Below, in pieces: positions 45,462 to 58,000 of a stretch of DNA of 64,000 bases. This stretch comes from Antedon mediterranea (taxonomy: Eukaryota > Echinodermata > Crinoidea > Comatulida > Antedonidae). The notes beneath the pieces are model-generated. The model searched no databases. It saw only the letters and a program-made list of their open reading frames with translations, and was not told the DNA's origin. Positions within the stretch are counted from its first letter, which is position 1, and every line of letters starts with the position of its first letter. Location of the stretch: the NCBI RefSeq assembly GCF_964355755.1, contig NC_092673.1, forward strand, positions 17,117,001-17,181,000. Direction: 5' to 3'. The translations under genes were made by a program, and so were the position numbers.

Positions 45462-46510
45462 TTTGCCGAACCTTTATATCTCGTTTATATACTATTGAAT
45501 CCTTATACAGTATTGCAATAATAATAATTTACGTACGGTATTGCCGAATCTTTATATCTCGTTTACATACTATCGAATTTTATACAGTATTGCAATAATA
45601 ATTTACGTACGGTATTGCCGAATATTTATATCTCATTTACATTTAACTATCGAATTTTATACAGTATTGCAATAATAATTTACGTACGGTATTGCCGAAT
45701 ATTTATATCTCATTTACATTTAACTATCGAATTTTATACAGTATTGCAATAATAATTTACGTACGGTATTGCCGAATATTTATATCTCATTTACATACTA
45801 TCGAATTTTATACAGTATTGCATTAATAATTTACGTACGGTATTGCCGAATCTTTATATCTCGTTTACATACTATTGAATCTTTATACAGTATTGCAATA
45901 ATAATTTACGTACGGTATTGCCGAATCTTTATATCTCATTTTTACATACTATCGAATCTTTATACAGTATTGCATTAATAATTTACGTACTGTACGGTTA
46001 TTGCCGAATCTTGATATCTCATTTGACATATGTACTAATTATTGAATCTTTATACAGTATTACATTAATAATTTACGTACGGTATGGCCGAATCTTGATA
46101 TCTCATTTGACATACTATTGAATCTTTATACAGTATTGCATTAATAATTTACGTACGGTATTGCCGAATCTTTTATATCTCATTTTTACATACTATCGAA
46201 TCTTTATACAGTATTGCATTAATAATTTACGTACGGTATTGCCGAATCTTGATATCTCATTTACAGACTTAATCGAATCTTTATACAGTATTGCATTAAA
46301 TAATAATTTACGTATACGGTATTGCCGAATATTTATATCTTGTTTACATACTATCGAATCTTTATACAGTATTTCATTAATAATTTACGTACGGTATTGC
46401 CGAATATTTATATCTTGTTTACATACTATCGAATCTTTATACAGTATTGCAATAATAATTTACGTACGGTATTGCCGAATATTTATATCTCATTTACATA
46501 CTGTACTATC
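45462..46510. repeat. 73-83-bp tandem repeat, about 14 copies
   Basis: TTGCCGAATCTTTATATCTC recurs at 45541, 45614, 45692, 45769, 45843, 45918 and onward to 46473, each followed by TACAGTATTGC and TAATTTACGTACGG. The Tyr/Ile-rich open frames across it are artefacts. Confidence 0.93.
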
Positions 46511-47486
46511 GAATCTAAGTTTTTATTATTAGTATTAGGGTGTGTTATACATTTAAGTGTTATTCCATTGTAATACATTGTTTGTGTTTTCAATAAAGCA
46601 ACATGGGACGCGCACCTAATGTGCAGCAGCACTATTGCTGGCCGTCAGTCGAGTTATTAGCAGAAATTCGCGTAATTAATTACCGTATCAAACAGACACT
46701 TTCATCTTATTTTAGTATTTAAAACTCATTTTCAATTGATCAATATTTAAATATCTAAAGTAATAAAATAGTGTAGGGATATTAAATAAATTGCTGTCAT
46801 CATGTTATTGTAATTAAATTATGATTGCGAACACTACTAGTTACTTTACTAATTAATTAATATACAATAACAAATATTTTTAATTATTAATATATTTATA
46901 TATTTTGATATACTTTATTGATTGGTTTATTTATATATAATTCTTAATAATTGGCTTATTATTATATTATATTAATATACAATATAAACACCACAATGTA
47001 TTTTATAGACTTTATTAAACATATATAGGCCTATATCATTTAGAACAGTTAAAATAAGTAATCATCGATTCGCCATTTCGTTTAAAAGAACGTACGCGTA
47101 TCACATTCAATCTGTAAAAAAAAGAGAATAAATTACATAATAATGTAGATTGTTATTTACGTCCGAGGTAAAGAAAACCTGTCGAAACAATGACAATCAA
47201 AAATTACAAAACAACGACAATCAAAGCGCACACGGCGTTCCATACAGATTTACCGTTATTGAACTAGCGGCCGCTTTAGTTGGCGGCCGCTTCGACCGTA
47301 ATCCAGTACTAGTAGGGCATTGGTGGTTGCCTGTCAGTGTCCGTGTCTGCTGTATCATATGGGTCTGTTCTGTATGTAGTAGTAGGCCTGCTTAGAGGCT
47401 AGTAGTAGTAGCCTATATAGAGGCCTGTACGAATACAGATTTGTGCAGTTGGGGGCCTAATAAAGTGTGCTCTGCCTGACACTGAT

Positions 47487-48545
47487 AGACCCCATTTACA
47501 CTTCATCGACGATTTCTTAGTCGGCCCGACGCCGGCTTCCTTTTTAGCCCGCAATGTGTTTACACCTACCCAAAAAGCCGGCCTCGGCCCCTACTATTGT
47601 GTTTACACTTGCTCTCGCGGAAGAGTGCTCGATGATACGATTTCGCTACATTCACGTCATATCCGCTCATGTGCGCCCACCCACAGTCTTAAAAAGTTAA
47701 TATTATTAAACGTTGTCGATCTACACTAGGCCTATTGAAATTTAGCAAAAAAGAATCAAATAACAGTATTTAATATGGATCAAAACAATTGTATTATTGC
47801 TTTACTACTAATATTTGCGTCTCGTTTTCTGAAGAATAGTAGTAGATCAATACGCCTTTTTCGTGAAACGGAAGACATTTTCGATCGATGACAAATAATG
47901 CCGTGCAACGAAGCGTAACCAACAGAAATAACATAGCGTTTTCAGCCTATTTTCTGAGGACAAGTTACTCCGTTAATTCGTTACTCCTCAACGGACACCC
48001 GTATGGACAAAATTTTTACTGTAAAATGTTCTTTAAAGATTAGCCTACATAACTGTGTGATTGAAAAAAATTAGAAAATTTGTTTTCACTTCAAGGCCAT
48101 CGAAAAAAAAACACCACAGTGTATAAGCATAGGTGCCGCATGGTGTCCTGAAATCCCCTGAAAACGCTATGTTATTTCTGTTGGTTACGCTTCATTGCAC
48201 GGCATTGTTTGTCATCGATCGAAGATGTCTTCCGTTTCATGAAAAAAGGCGTATACATCTTCACCAATTTAATTTCAATGAAGAATTCCCGTTCATCAGC
48301 AATAAGTTTCGTAAACTTTAAACTAATGGTTGACCCATAACGTTCATTTTATGACCGCGAGTGTTTACGCTATACGAAGTGCCGGCCCGAAGCCTGCAAT
48401 TGCTGGCCCGAAGCCTACTCTAGACTAGGCTAAAAATTGAGCCGGCTCGAGGCCGGCTCGGTTGTTCCCAGAGTGTTTACACTTGTGCACTTTTGGCTCG
48501 GAGCCGGCCTCGGGCTCGCTAAAAGCTGAAGTGTAAATGGGGTCT
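47487..48545. mobile_element. 1.06-kb foldback element with GC-rich subterminal repeats
   Basis: Terminal inverted repeat AGACCCCATTTACACTTCA (47487-47505) matches TGAAGTGTAAATGGGGTCT (48527-48545). An inner inverted pair (47853-47945 and 48158-48251) holds AACATAGCGTTTTCAG and ATGCCGTGCAA. Subterminal CCGGCC/GGCTCG words are GC-rich against an AT-rich background. No coding frame is supported. Confidence 0.85.
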
Positions 48546-51328
48546 TAGTGTTATATTATTAATTTGGCCAGAAGGCCCCTGTCCTGCTTCCAAAGATAAC
48601 CAGATAATCCACGACTGCGTTTGAAATTGGTCATGTTTCGAATTGGCTGCTTTTCGAATCAGTTAGGTACCCAATATATAATTTATTGATATTCTGGAAA
48701 AAATGATAAATAATAATGATATAGGCCTACATTCCAAAATTTATAAATTTTATAAAATTCATATTAATTTCTCATTTTTGGAGGAATCTTCCCACATTTT
48801 ATATGTTTTTTACTTGCTGTATCCCAACACTTGCATGTTTTGTTCATAAATAAAATTAACAGTTGACAGAATATAAAGTGGATGTGTAAACAATACGCAC
48901 CTCGTGAAAAGTGCAGGTAATTGTTTATTTGTTGAGTTTGTACGTTACATCCTTATTGCGTCGCAATACTGGAGACCATTAACTGATATACGTAGATTTT
49001 AAAAGTGGAATCCATGGGCTTTGATCAGTAAAAACACATACGAAGATGAACCAGCTGAAGTAGTCGAAATGTGCAGCTCATAAATCCGACATGAAAATGA
49101 CATTGTTATTGTTATTGATACATTGCCCATGTATTTTGGTCACTGCACCGCTTTTGCACAATTCAAAGTTACGAAAAGAATTCCTTGCTCAAATTGTAAA
49201 TAATATTGCTGTGTTTTTTAATGAAGTTAAACAGCCTAAATAAATTGCACAAGAAAATCTGTTACACAACCTAATGAGGAACATACATGAAATCCCTATA
49301 ATCGCACAGCCAACCACTTTACTTTCCAAACATGGTAAATGCTCCTCAACAAGAGGAGTTGTGTGTGATTTGTATGCAAGTCCTGGGTGAGCTATTGTAC
49401 CATGGATGAGCTATTGCACCATTGGTGACCTTAAAATCTAAAACATTGGCATTGCTACTATACTAGTGATACAGTAACTCACTGCCAGTTAGTAATCTAC
49501 AGTAAGTTCTGCAGACACTGGGCAACGGCAAAGTTTGTATCGTGAAACATTTGAAGTGCCACAGGGTGCCTTGAGGGACTGAAAATATTGGAATCAGTAA
49601 TTTAAGCCAGGCCGCTTTATTGGGTATTATATTAGTTGTATATTACATTCCAGTTGATGAAGTAATTGGTGTTAATATACTAAATAACTAGATATCAATA
49701 TCAATCAATATGTTATTACAAAATAGAACAAAAAAAGTAATTACAAGCATTTTTAAATAAATCAGTCTACCTTTAGGCATAATACTGTGCATGTTCACAA
49801 GTATTCCATGCATCAAGTACTTTAGTACACTTTGGACATCAACAATTTAATAATTATCATCGTCAAATTGACTTTCCACCTGCATTGAAATTAAATAATA
49901 TTTTGTCAATTTTTAATTTTCTTTTTTTCTCTAAGTTCATGTCAAGCAATTTCTGTAACTATTTCATACACATCTGTCTAATGAGTGTTCTTTTTGAATT
50001 ACTTATCCTAATTTAGTAATTTAGTCTAGGTTATTAGTAAAAAGATAACTGGTATAGTAGTAGATCGGAATGCCCGATAATTATAAAAGGTATATCCACT
50101 GGCTTCTATTGTGCTGACTCACGCGAAGGCAGCAATCGTCAGGTTTTTATTCAATCAATGACAATCAGTAATTTCCATACATATTTACATGTGTGACTAA
50201 TCACTACAATTGCCACAGTGGCGTTTCATACATAAAAGCACAAAATCAAAACGCTGACTGGTGGACTAACATAAAAAAAAAGAGAATAACTACAGACTTG
50301 GGGAAAGTTTAATATTAGGGCAACTAATCTTTGTTATATGGATATGTTGTAATAAAATGGTATTAGTATAAAGATATTCAAAGTTCATCCTATTTATTAT
50401 CACTTTGGTACAATATTGACTGATTGACTATTGACAAAGTTTATTATCACTGTGCGTAAATATAACCAAAAAAATGTAATTGTACCGAACAGTAATAAAC
50501 TGCTGTGTTCTAGTAATACTATCTTTGTTGAACATTAGAATATCTCATATTTCACAGAGCAATGTAGGCCTAAAGACAGAAATAAATAAATGAGTATTAA
50601 GGTCTATTAGTTAAAAACAAAATATCTCTTTATTATATGTTGAAGATTCATACTGAAGACATTAGTAATACACTTTTTTTTTATAAGAAAGCACATTTAT
50701 CAAATAAATAAATAAACTGCTGCTGTGTATTGACAAGTTTACTGTATTCATTTTCACCATTCAAATATAATATCTCCATAATTAATGCATCATATCATTA
50801 GCATCACTTCCTAATATCATAATCACTATTATAATTATATACCGTATACCAAAATAGAGATTGTAGTGTTGTACAATGAAATCTGTGGTGTTTAATTGGA
50901 ATAATTAGTCATTGCATTATCTTTATTATCATTGTTGAACATTGAAATACAATGCTTAAATTAAATCTCTAAGATTATCTGATAACAAATTGTGTAGCAG
51001 GAACTCAATAGATAATAATTATATAAATTTAAAAGTTAGTTTTCTGTATAAATGCACTTATATTGAACTTGTTATAATTATCAACATAATCGGTTACTTT
51101 TAACTAATTGGATTCATTAATCATTGCATTATCTTTGTTGAACATTGAAATACAATATTAAATCTCTAGTTAAGATTTTTGATAACAAATTGTGTAGTAG
51201 CAGAAACTCAATAAATAGATTACCGGGGCGTTTATTCAGGGGAGGCATTTTTTTTTTTTTATGTAATTTGGTAATGTGTATAATCAAATAAATACCCCAG
51301 ATATGAAAAAATACACCATGATTTATAT
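48546..51328. other. intergenic, repeat fragments only
   Basis: 50100-50290 resembles subterminal parts of the CGGCCGCC elements (GGCGTTTCATACAT word). 50880-51080 and 51100-51210 share a repeat with 53760-53990 (TTGAACATTGAAATACA). No gene is supported. Confidence 0.45.
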
Positions 51329-53573
51329 AACAAGAAATATTTCTTACAAAAAACGCCGCGTAACTTTTTGACTGGGCAGTTGTAAGAACACAGTCTTCAT
51401 TAATCTAATATAATAGGTCGGCCAATCAAAACGCAAGTGAACAATTGGGACTTTACTTGTGATTTATGTCATTGGCCTGTCAGCACAGTCCTTTCTTTCT
51501 AGAATTAAACGCACAAACTTGTATTGGGAATAATGTATGTGGTTATTACTATCGCATTTAGGTATTGATAATAATAATAATATGGCTTTTGAATATAATT
51601 ACTGTCTGTAGAATAACATTTATACATTTTCGGTTCGCGATCAAAGTTATATGAATGGATTTGTAATAGGTATTTATAATAATAGTATATGGGTTGTATT
51701 ATTGCTAAGCTATCACCAAATCGCTTTATAACATTATTTCTCAGGGTTTTTTGCACCATTGATCAATACCAAACGCGTATCGGTATTATAGTTTTTAATG
51801 AATCATTACATTAATAAAAATACCCAATTAAATCAATCGCGTCAGTCCAATTCCGACTTATGTTTCGATCACATAGTTCTGTGTCTACACTGTCCCAATT
51901 AGTTTAACAAAAAAAGTGTGATGTGCCCAAATATGGTAGTGATATGCCCGAATATCGTAGTGATATGACATCGTCATGTCTATATAATATGGGCACATCA
52001 TATTTAGTTTGATAGTATAGACAAAGCTTAAGGATTATATTTAAAAAATGTTTTCTTACATTTTGAACGGAAGTATTTATTTGTTTATAAGCCCAATTTC
52101 CCAGTCTTAATTTTACATTTTGAAAAAAAGTATTTATTTGTTTATAAGCCCAATTTTCCAGTCTTAATTTTACATTTTGAAAAAAAGTATTTTATTTGTT
52201 GATAAGCCCAATTGTGCAGTCTTATTTTACATTTTGAACGAAAGTATTTATTTGTTGATAAGCCCAATTTTGCATTCTTATTTTACATTTTAAATGAAAG
52301 TATTTATTTGTTGATAAGCCGAATTTTCCAGTTTAATAATAATGACCCCTTCCACAGTGCTTATACCATATACATTTTACATGATATTGACCGTGGGTTC
52401 TTTACGCCTCTGATGCATTTGTTTTTATTGTACCTTTTTAATAAATTATTATATGTTTAGGCCTAATCACACCCAATTTAATGAAACGGTCAGATTCCGA
52501 TTTCAATTGAACGAAAGTAGTACTGTATTTATTATTCATTGATAAGCCAAGGGTCCCATGGCGTTAGCTGATATCTTGAGCATTTGACTCTTGTGTGAAC
52601 CTGTAACACAAATCATTCTTCAAAATCTAAAGAAGGAACCTCACACGTCTTTTTTGTGAGTGATACACTATAGATATGCCCACGGAAATAATATGTGGAC
52701 ATTGCAAACAATCATAGGCCTACAGTAACAAACATAGAATGGCTAATAAGCATAACATTCAGACTTGCTTGTTTTCTAGTGGATTTTTATTTACTTTAGC
52801 ATGTAGAATAAAACTAGTAACAGTGGCTATATTAATAATTATACTGATTATCCTTGATGTTATCGCGTCTAATAATAAAATATTTTGTTGTTGATAAGCC
52901 CAATTTTTCAGCCTTGATTTTACATTTTGAACGAAAGTATTTATTTGTTGATAAGCCCAATTTTGCAGTCTTAATAATGACCCTTCACAGTGCATTTTAC
53001 ATGATATTGACCGAGGGTTTTTACGCCTCTATAGCCACTGATCAATACCATAATTAATGTACTTTTTTAAATGAATATTGAAATGTTTCAACATACCCAA
53101 TTAAAAAAAACGGTCCGTTTTCGAGTTCAATCTTTTGATTAGAGAGGTTGGAGTTTCATTTTGAATTATAACATTGGCCTAGATTGACAGTCATAAAAAA
53201 GAAAGTCATTGTAAATACTTCCCTTTATGTTGACAGAGCCAAAATAAAGTTTTGACCATTATCGAATGATTATTTGACAGTGACTTATTATAATACCGGC
53301 CTGGTTGACAGCAAAAACGAAGTTATTATTTATTAAACAAGATTTTACAGATTTCCGTCTACATCTCAATAATACTGTATTATCAACAAAGGCTTTCATA
53401 TAGACTCTCTTCTCCCAGACGTTTTTTGGGTCCAGCAGCTACCTATAAATTATAGTCGAGTTTCCAAATTCACAAAACTGTCAGCCTTAGATACTAAAGC
53501 TACCGCTATGAAACAGCTTATTAATGAATGTGTCCTCCTGGGACATAGCTGGCTAGAGCCGCGGCGCGAAAAA
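51329..53573. repeat. dispersed element, long copy of the 2553-3133 family
   Basis: It shares left (AACAAGAAATATTTCTTAC) and right (CCCAGACGTTTTTTGGGTC ... GCTAGAGC) ends with 2553-3133 but is about four times longer, with other repeats inside. Boundaries are approximate. Confidence 0.5.
52056..52345. repeat. ~57-bp tandem repeat, five copies
   Basis: TTTACATTTTGAA..AAAGTATTTATTTGTT followed by ATAAGCCCAATTTTCCAGTC recurs every 57-58 bases. Two further copies are at about 52869-52975. Confidence 0.88.
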
Positions 53574-53759
53574 CTGAACTACACTAAAAATTGTATCAAA
53601 ATGCTTGGTAAATTGTAGATCATGTCAATCAATGAATTCTACTGCAAATATAAATGTGTTGTAGAACAACAATGCATGCAGCGGGGCGTTTATTCAAGAA
53701 AATAAATACCATATGGCATTTATTCAAGATGATGTTCTATTAATGTTTATTTAAAGCAT

Positions 53760-54115
53760 GGCATATATTGGAATAAATAAATTAGTTAGTTTTCTGTATA
53801 AATGCACTTATATTGAACTTGTTATAAATGGTCACATCAGTGTCACATTATCAATTTCATATCTCATAAATTTTTACTAATTGGATTCATTAGTCATTGC
53901 ATTATCTTTGTTGAACATTGAAATACACTGCTTAAATTAAATCTCTAAGATTATCTGATAACAAATTGTGTAACAGAAACTAAAAATAATTATTTTATTA
54001 ATTTCCTGATATAAAAATAATTGTTTTATTAGTTAATGTTGATACTGTGACACTAATGTGACCATTTATAATGATAACAAGTTCAATATAAGTGCATTTA
54101 TGCAGAAAACTATCT
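53760..54115. repeat. inverted repeat / dispersed repeat block
   Basis: 53795-53860 (GTATAAATGCACTTATATTG, TGGTCACATCAGTGTCAC) is inverted at 54038-54110. Related single copies are at 51030-51090. Confidence 0.7.
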
Positions 54116-54417
54116 GATAAATTTGAATAATGAGGGTTTGTTGAAGTAAACTGACAGATAGGGCGATATAATATAATTTTGTATTTAAACAGAAGATAAA
54201 GTAAATATCACCTGATTGTTTTACAACAGGAATAAGGCTATAAATGTTTGGTTTGGTGTTTTGATGTAGTACTGCAATATCAGACTGCTACTAGACCAGT
54301 GGATGGAAGAATCTTGAAATCCATAGCTGACAATTGTAATTTTTTGGTTACCAACAACTTTTTATAAATTCATTTGTGTGAGTTATATATTTTTTTTAAA
54401 TTTCAGTAGATCCACCT

Positions 54418-54622
54418 GATTCCCAGTGCTGTATCTCCACATACTATCTATTTCCGAAGTATCATAGGAATATTTGGTAATACAGCATCACATGTGGTGC
54501 CTGTATCGTGTAAGGACGTTAAGGGTTAGGTTACTCTAGATACATGTGAAACACATGTGATGTTGTATTACAAAATATTCCTGATACTTCGGAAATCGAT
54601 ACAGTACCGAGAATCGGCTTGT
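54418..54622. repeat. MITE-like hairpin
   Basis: CCGAAGTATCATAGGAATAT through CAGCATCACATGTG is inverted as CACATGTGATGTTG through ATATTCCTGATACTTCGG. It lies upstream of the ankyrin gene. Confidence 0.75.
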
Positions 54623-55006
54623 AGATTAGTGATGTTAATTCTTGTTACAACTATACATTATTTGGGCTGCTTTGTGAAATGCGTATTAGACTCAATACTC
54701 CAATATGCCTCTTCAAAGTTAGCTTGGATATCGCTCCTACTAGATGTATGTTGATATAATGTATTAATCCTCAACAAGTAAACAAAAGCTGTTGGGTGAT
54801 AATGTGTTTTGTATGTCATGATCTACTGTATAAACACTTTTACAACAGGCCTACGCAGTTAGTTAAAATATACTTTTTAAATCTAAATGCCCTGAAAAAA
54901 TTATTTCAGACAGATATTTTAACAGGAGAGATTTAATGTTTAGCATTTTTGTTTTAAGAGAGGCATAATTGACTTGATTGGTAAATGAAGACGGTGTATT
55001 TTTAAA

Positions 55007-55014
55007 ATGGAGAG
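55007..55014 (+). CDS. candidate 8-nt start micro-exon of the ankyrin gene
   Basis: AAAATGG context, ATG GAG AG, then donor GTATGG. The two left-over bases plus the G that opens the exon at 55723 restore an Arg codon, giving MER then NNLEKALVRND. Phase and start context fit, but this is short and unproven. Confidence 0.35.
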
Positions 55015-58000
55015 GTATGGTTTTTCAAATTTATTTAAAATACGAATAAACTAACTTTCAATTATTTGTTGCTACTTATTTTACTTTTTTAAATTTCATT
55101 TTGATGGCGCTTTTAACAAAGTGTCAACAAAAAAATATATATCAAAAGACCATAGAGATGTATTGTCCTCCAAAAACATGACAAAATGAAGATTAATTAA
55201 ATCAGACTTTGAATAGGTAGTTTTAATAAAGTAAATCTCTTCCATAGAAAAGAAAAACAAACAAAAAAATTTTTTCACTTACAAAATAAATGGTTAAATT
55301 TAACTAGAAACCTATTGGCTGGCTGCCAGCCAATTTGACTGTTTTTTGGTTTAAATTACAGTTGTTTCAGGTAAATAATGTTTTTTTCTATTCAATTGTG
55401 GATAACTATTATGTGACAATAAAATGGCATATTCAACAAAAAAATGTTTAGAATTATTTTTTCAGGGGGACAATACATCTTTAAGTATGAAAAAAATTCA
55501 AATTTAAACATGCAATCAGGCCTGTCATGAACACTGACATCATCTGGCATTCATTTGGTCATCTCACTTTCTAGATCTTAAGAGATCTTAAGTGGACTTT
55601 TTGAAAGTGTAAAGTTAGGTTGACTTACAGTAAAGGGCAATTTGTATATTATTTCAATATAGAAATAGGTAATTCCAAACCTTTTAGGATAATATAGAAG
55701 TTTATAACTTTCATTTTGACAGGAACAATTTAGAAAAAGCTTTGGTCAGGAATGATTTGGAAACAGTTGAACGACTTTGTAGGACGCAACCAGATCTTGT
55801 GAAAACTATCGATGAGGTATAACTAAATATAATCAGACTTTGAATAGGCCTTGGCAGTTTTAATAAGTTATTCACTTCCATAGAAAAAAAAAATTTTTCT
55901 TTTACTAAAAACCATTGTCTGATGGACAACTTGACGATTTGTTGCTTAAATTACAGTTTTAATTTTTTTTATGATCCAATTTTGGTCAAAGTGATTTGAA
56001 CATTCTTTTAAATAAAATTTTATGAAATTCACATTTTTGCTATTACTACTTGCCTTAATAATAGGCTTTTTCATTTTCCCTCTTGTCTTTTCTATATTAA
56101 AAAATTTGTATTTAAAGATGTATTGTCCCCCTGAAAAAAATTATTAAAACTTTTTTGTTGAATATGTCATTTTAATGTCACATAATAGTTATCCACTTTG
56201 ACCAAAAATTAGATTAAAAAAATATATATTTACCTGAAATAACTGTAATTTAAAGCAAAAAAATAGTCAAATTGGTGGCCAGCCAATTGATTTTTGGTTG
56301 AATTTAACCATTTATTTTGTCATTTTATTTAATTTTTTTTTTCTACGGAAGTACACAATAACCTATTCAAGTCTGATCTAATTAATCTTCATTTTTCATG
56401 TTTTCATGTTTCTAAACTTTACTTAAAATGACCTCGGTGATAATAACTGATAATTTATCAATAAAGATGACAATTAAGATCATTTACTACAGTACAGTAC
56501 ATTATTTAATAATTGTTGTATTGACAGAAATCCAATTTCACACAATGTCTGTTTATGATTATGATTCCTTTACAGGATGGAAACATTCCACTGTATGTAT
56601 ATTTGAGTGGTGACCTAATTAACCCTACTTTAGCAATCATAAATTGTCTCTTAAATCATGGTGCATCAGCAACATTGCAAAATAAGGTAATTTACATAGA
56701 TTTTCGTGAACCATTCTATTTTTTATTTCAATAATGACGATTAGAATTAGAATTGTTTACTAAATTACTGTATTTAGCAGTAATTGTTACTATATTGACA
56801 AAATAAACATCATCTGTTGTCAGTATTATTTATAAACTTCATGATTATGATTCCTTTACAGGATGGAAACACTCCACTGCATGTATATCTGAGTGATGAT
56901 AGACAAATACAACCTACTTTAGAAATAGTGACATCCCTTGTTGCATCAGCAACATTACAAAATAAGGCAATTTATTTTCTTTGAATAATGACAAGATTAT
57001 TTGTTACATTGTTTTGCTGTAATGGTTGCAATAATTTCCATTGACAGAAAACCAATTACACATTTGTAATGTAAACTCTAAACTCTTTACTATATTTTAT
57101 GTTTATTTTTATATACCTCTTTATCAACTCAAACCTATGATACTGTAGGACAATTTAATACAGTACCTATATTACCATGTTGGTAATGATTTTTCTTTAT
57201 GTTTTTGCAAATAGTTTAAGAACCTGTATCCGTCATATAATGTATTGTTTTGATGTATTATGTTAAATTGGATGCACCACTTCTGTGTGTGCCACCGATG
57301 CAAAGGTGTCATTTCCTAATAAATTATTATTATTATTATTATTACATAAACGCTATTATTAGTATTTATAAACCTCATATATTATGATTCTTTTACAGGA
57401 TGGGAACACTCCATTACATGTATATCTGAGTGGTGAATTTAATCATACCTTAGAAATAGTGACTTGTCTTGTACAGCACAGTACATCAACCACATTGCAA
57501 AATAAGGTATTATAAAATTGCTAATGTAAGCTAACATTCTTTATCTACTGCAGTAAACTTTTATATTTTTCTTTTATATCAATAATGACAATTTACGATT
57601 ACTACATAATTTAGCAGTAATTGTTGCTATAGTTTGTATTGACAGATAACATTTTTTTGTCTGTTTTCAGTATTTATAAACTTTATAATTATGATTTCTT
57701 TACAGGATGGGGACACTCCATTACATGTATATCTGAGTGATGGATTTAATCATACCTTAGAAATAGTGACTTGTCTTGTACAGCAATGTACATCAGCAAC
57801 CATGCAAAATAAGGTAATGTACAGAGATTTAGATCTGTTGTGGTAAACCATTCTATTGTTTAAATAATGACAATATTATTTACTAAATTACTTATCCAAT
57901 AATTGTTGTATTTAAAGAGAAACACTTTCGTTCGCTTACCCTCTAGGAGTTCACAAAAACATGACCACGACCCAGGAAATCAGAAACCCGGGCCAGACCT

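Larger units (their letters stand above)
43434..47318. mobile_element. DNA element with CGGCCGCC terminal inverted repeats (outer)
   Basis: The left end GCCCTAGTACTAG..GGTCGAAGCGGCCGCCA and on to GATTGTCGTTG (to about 43545) is inverted at about 47166-47318 (TTGGCGGCCGCTTCGACC, GTACTAGTAGGGC). It contains a second element with related ends (43586-45285) and a ~77-bp array (45462-46510). No transposase is seen. Confidence 0.7.

Noticed and set aside
45769-46573. Tyr/Ile-rich membrane-like proteins
   Set aside because: Readings of the 73-83-bp tandem repeat in three frames; no start context or splice support.
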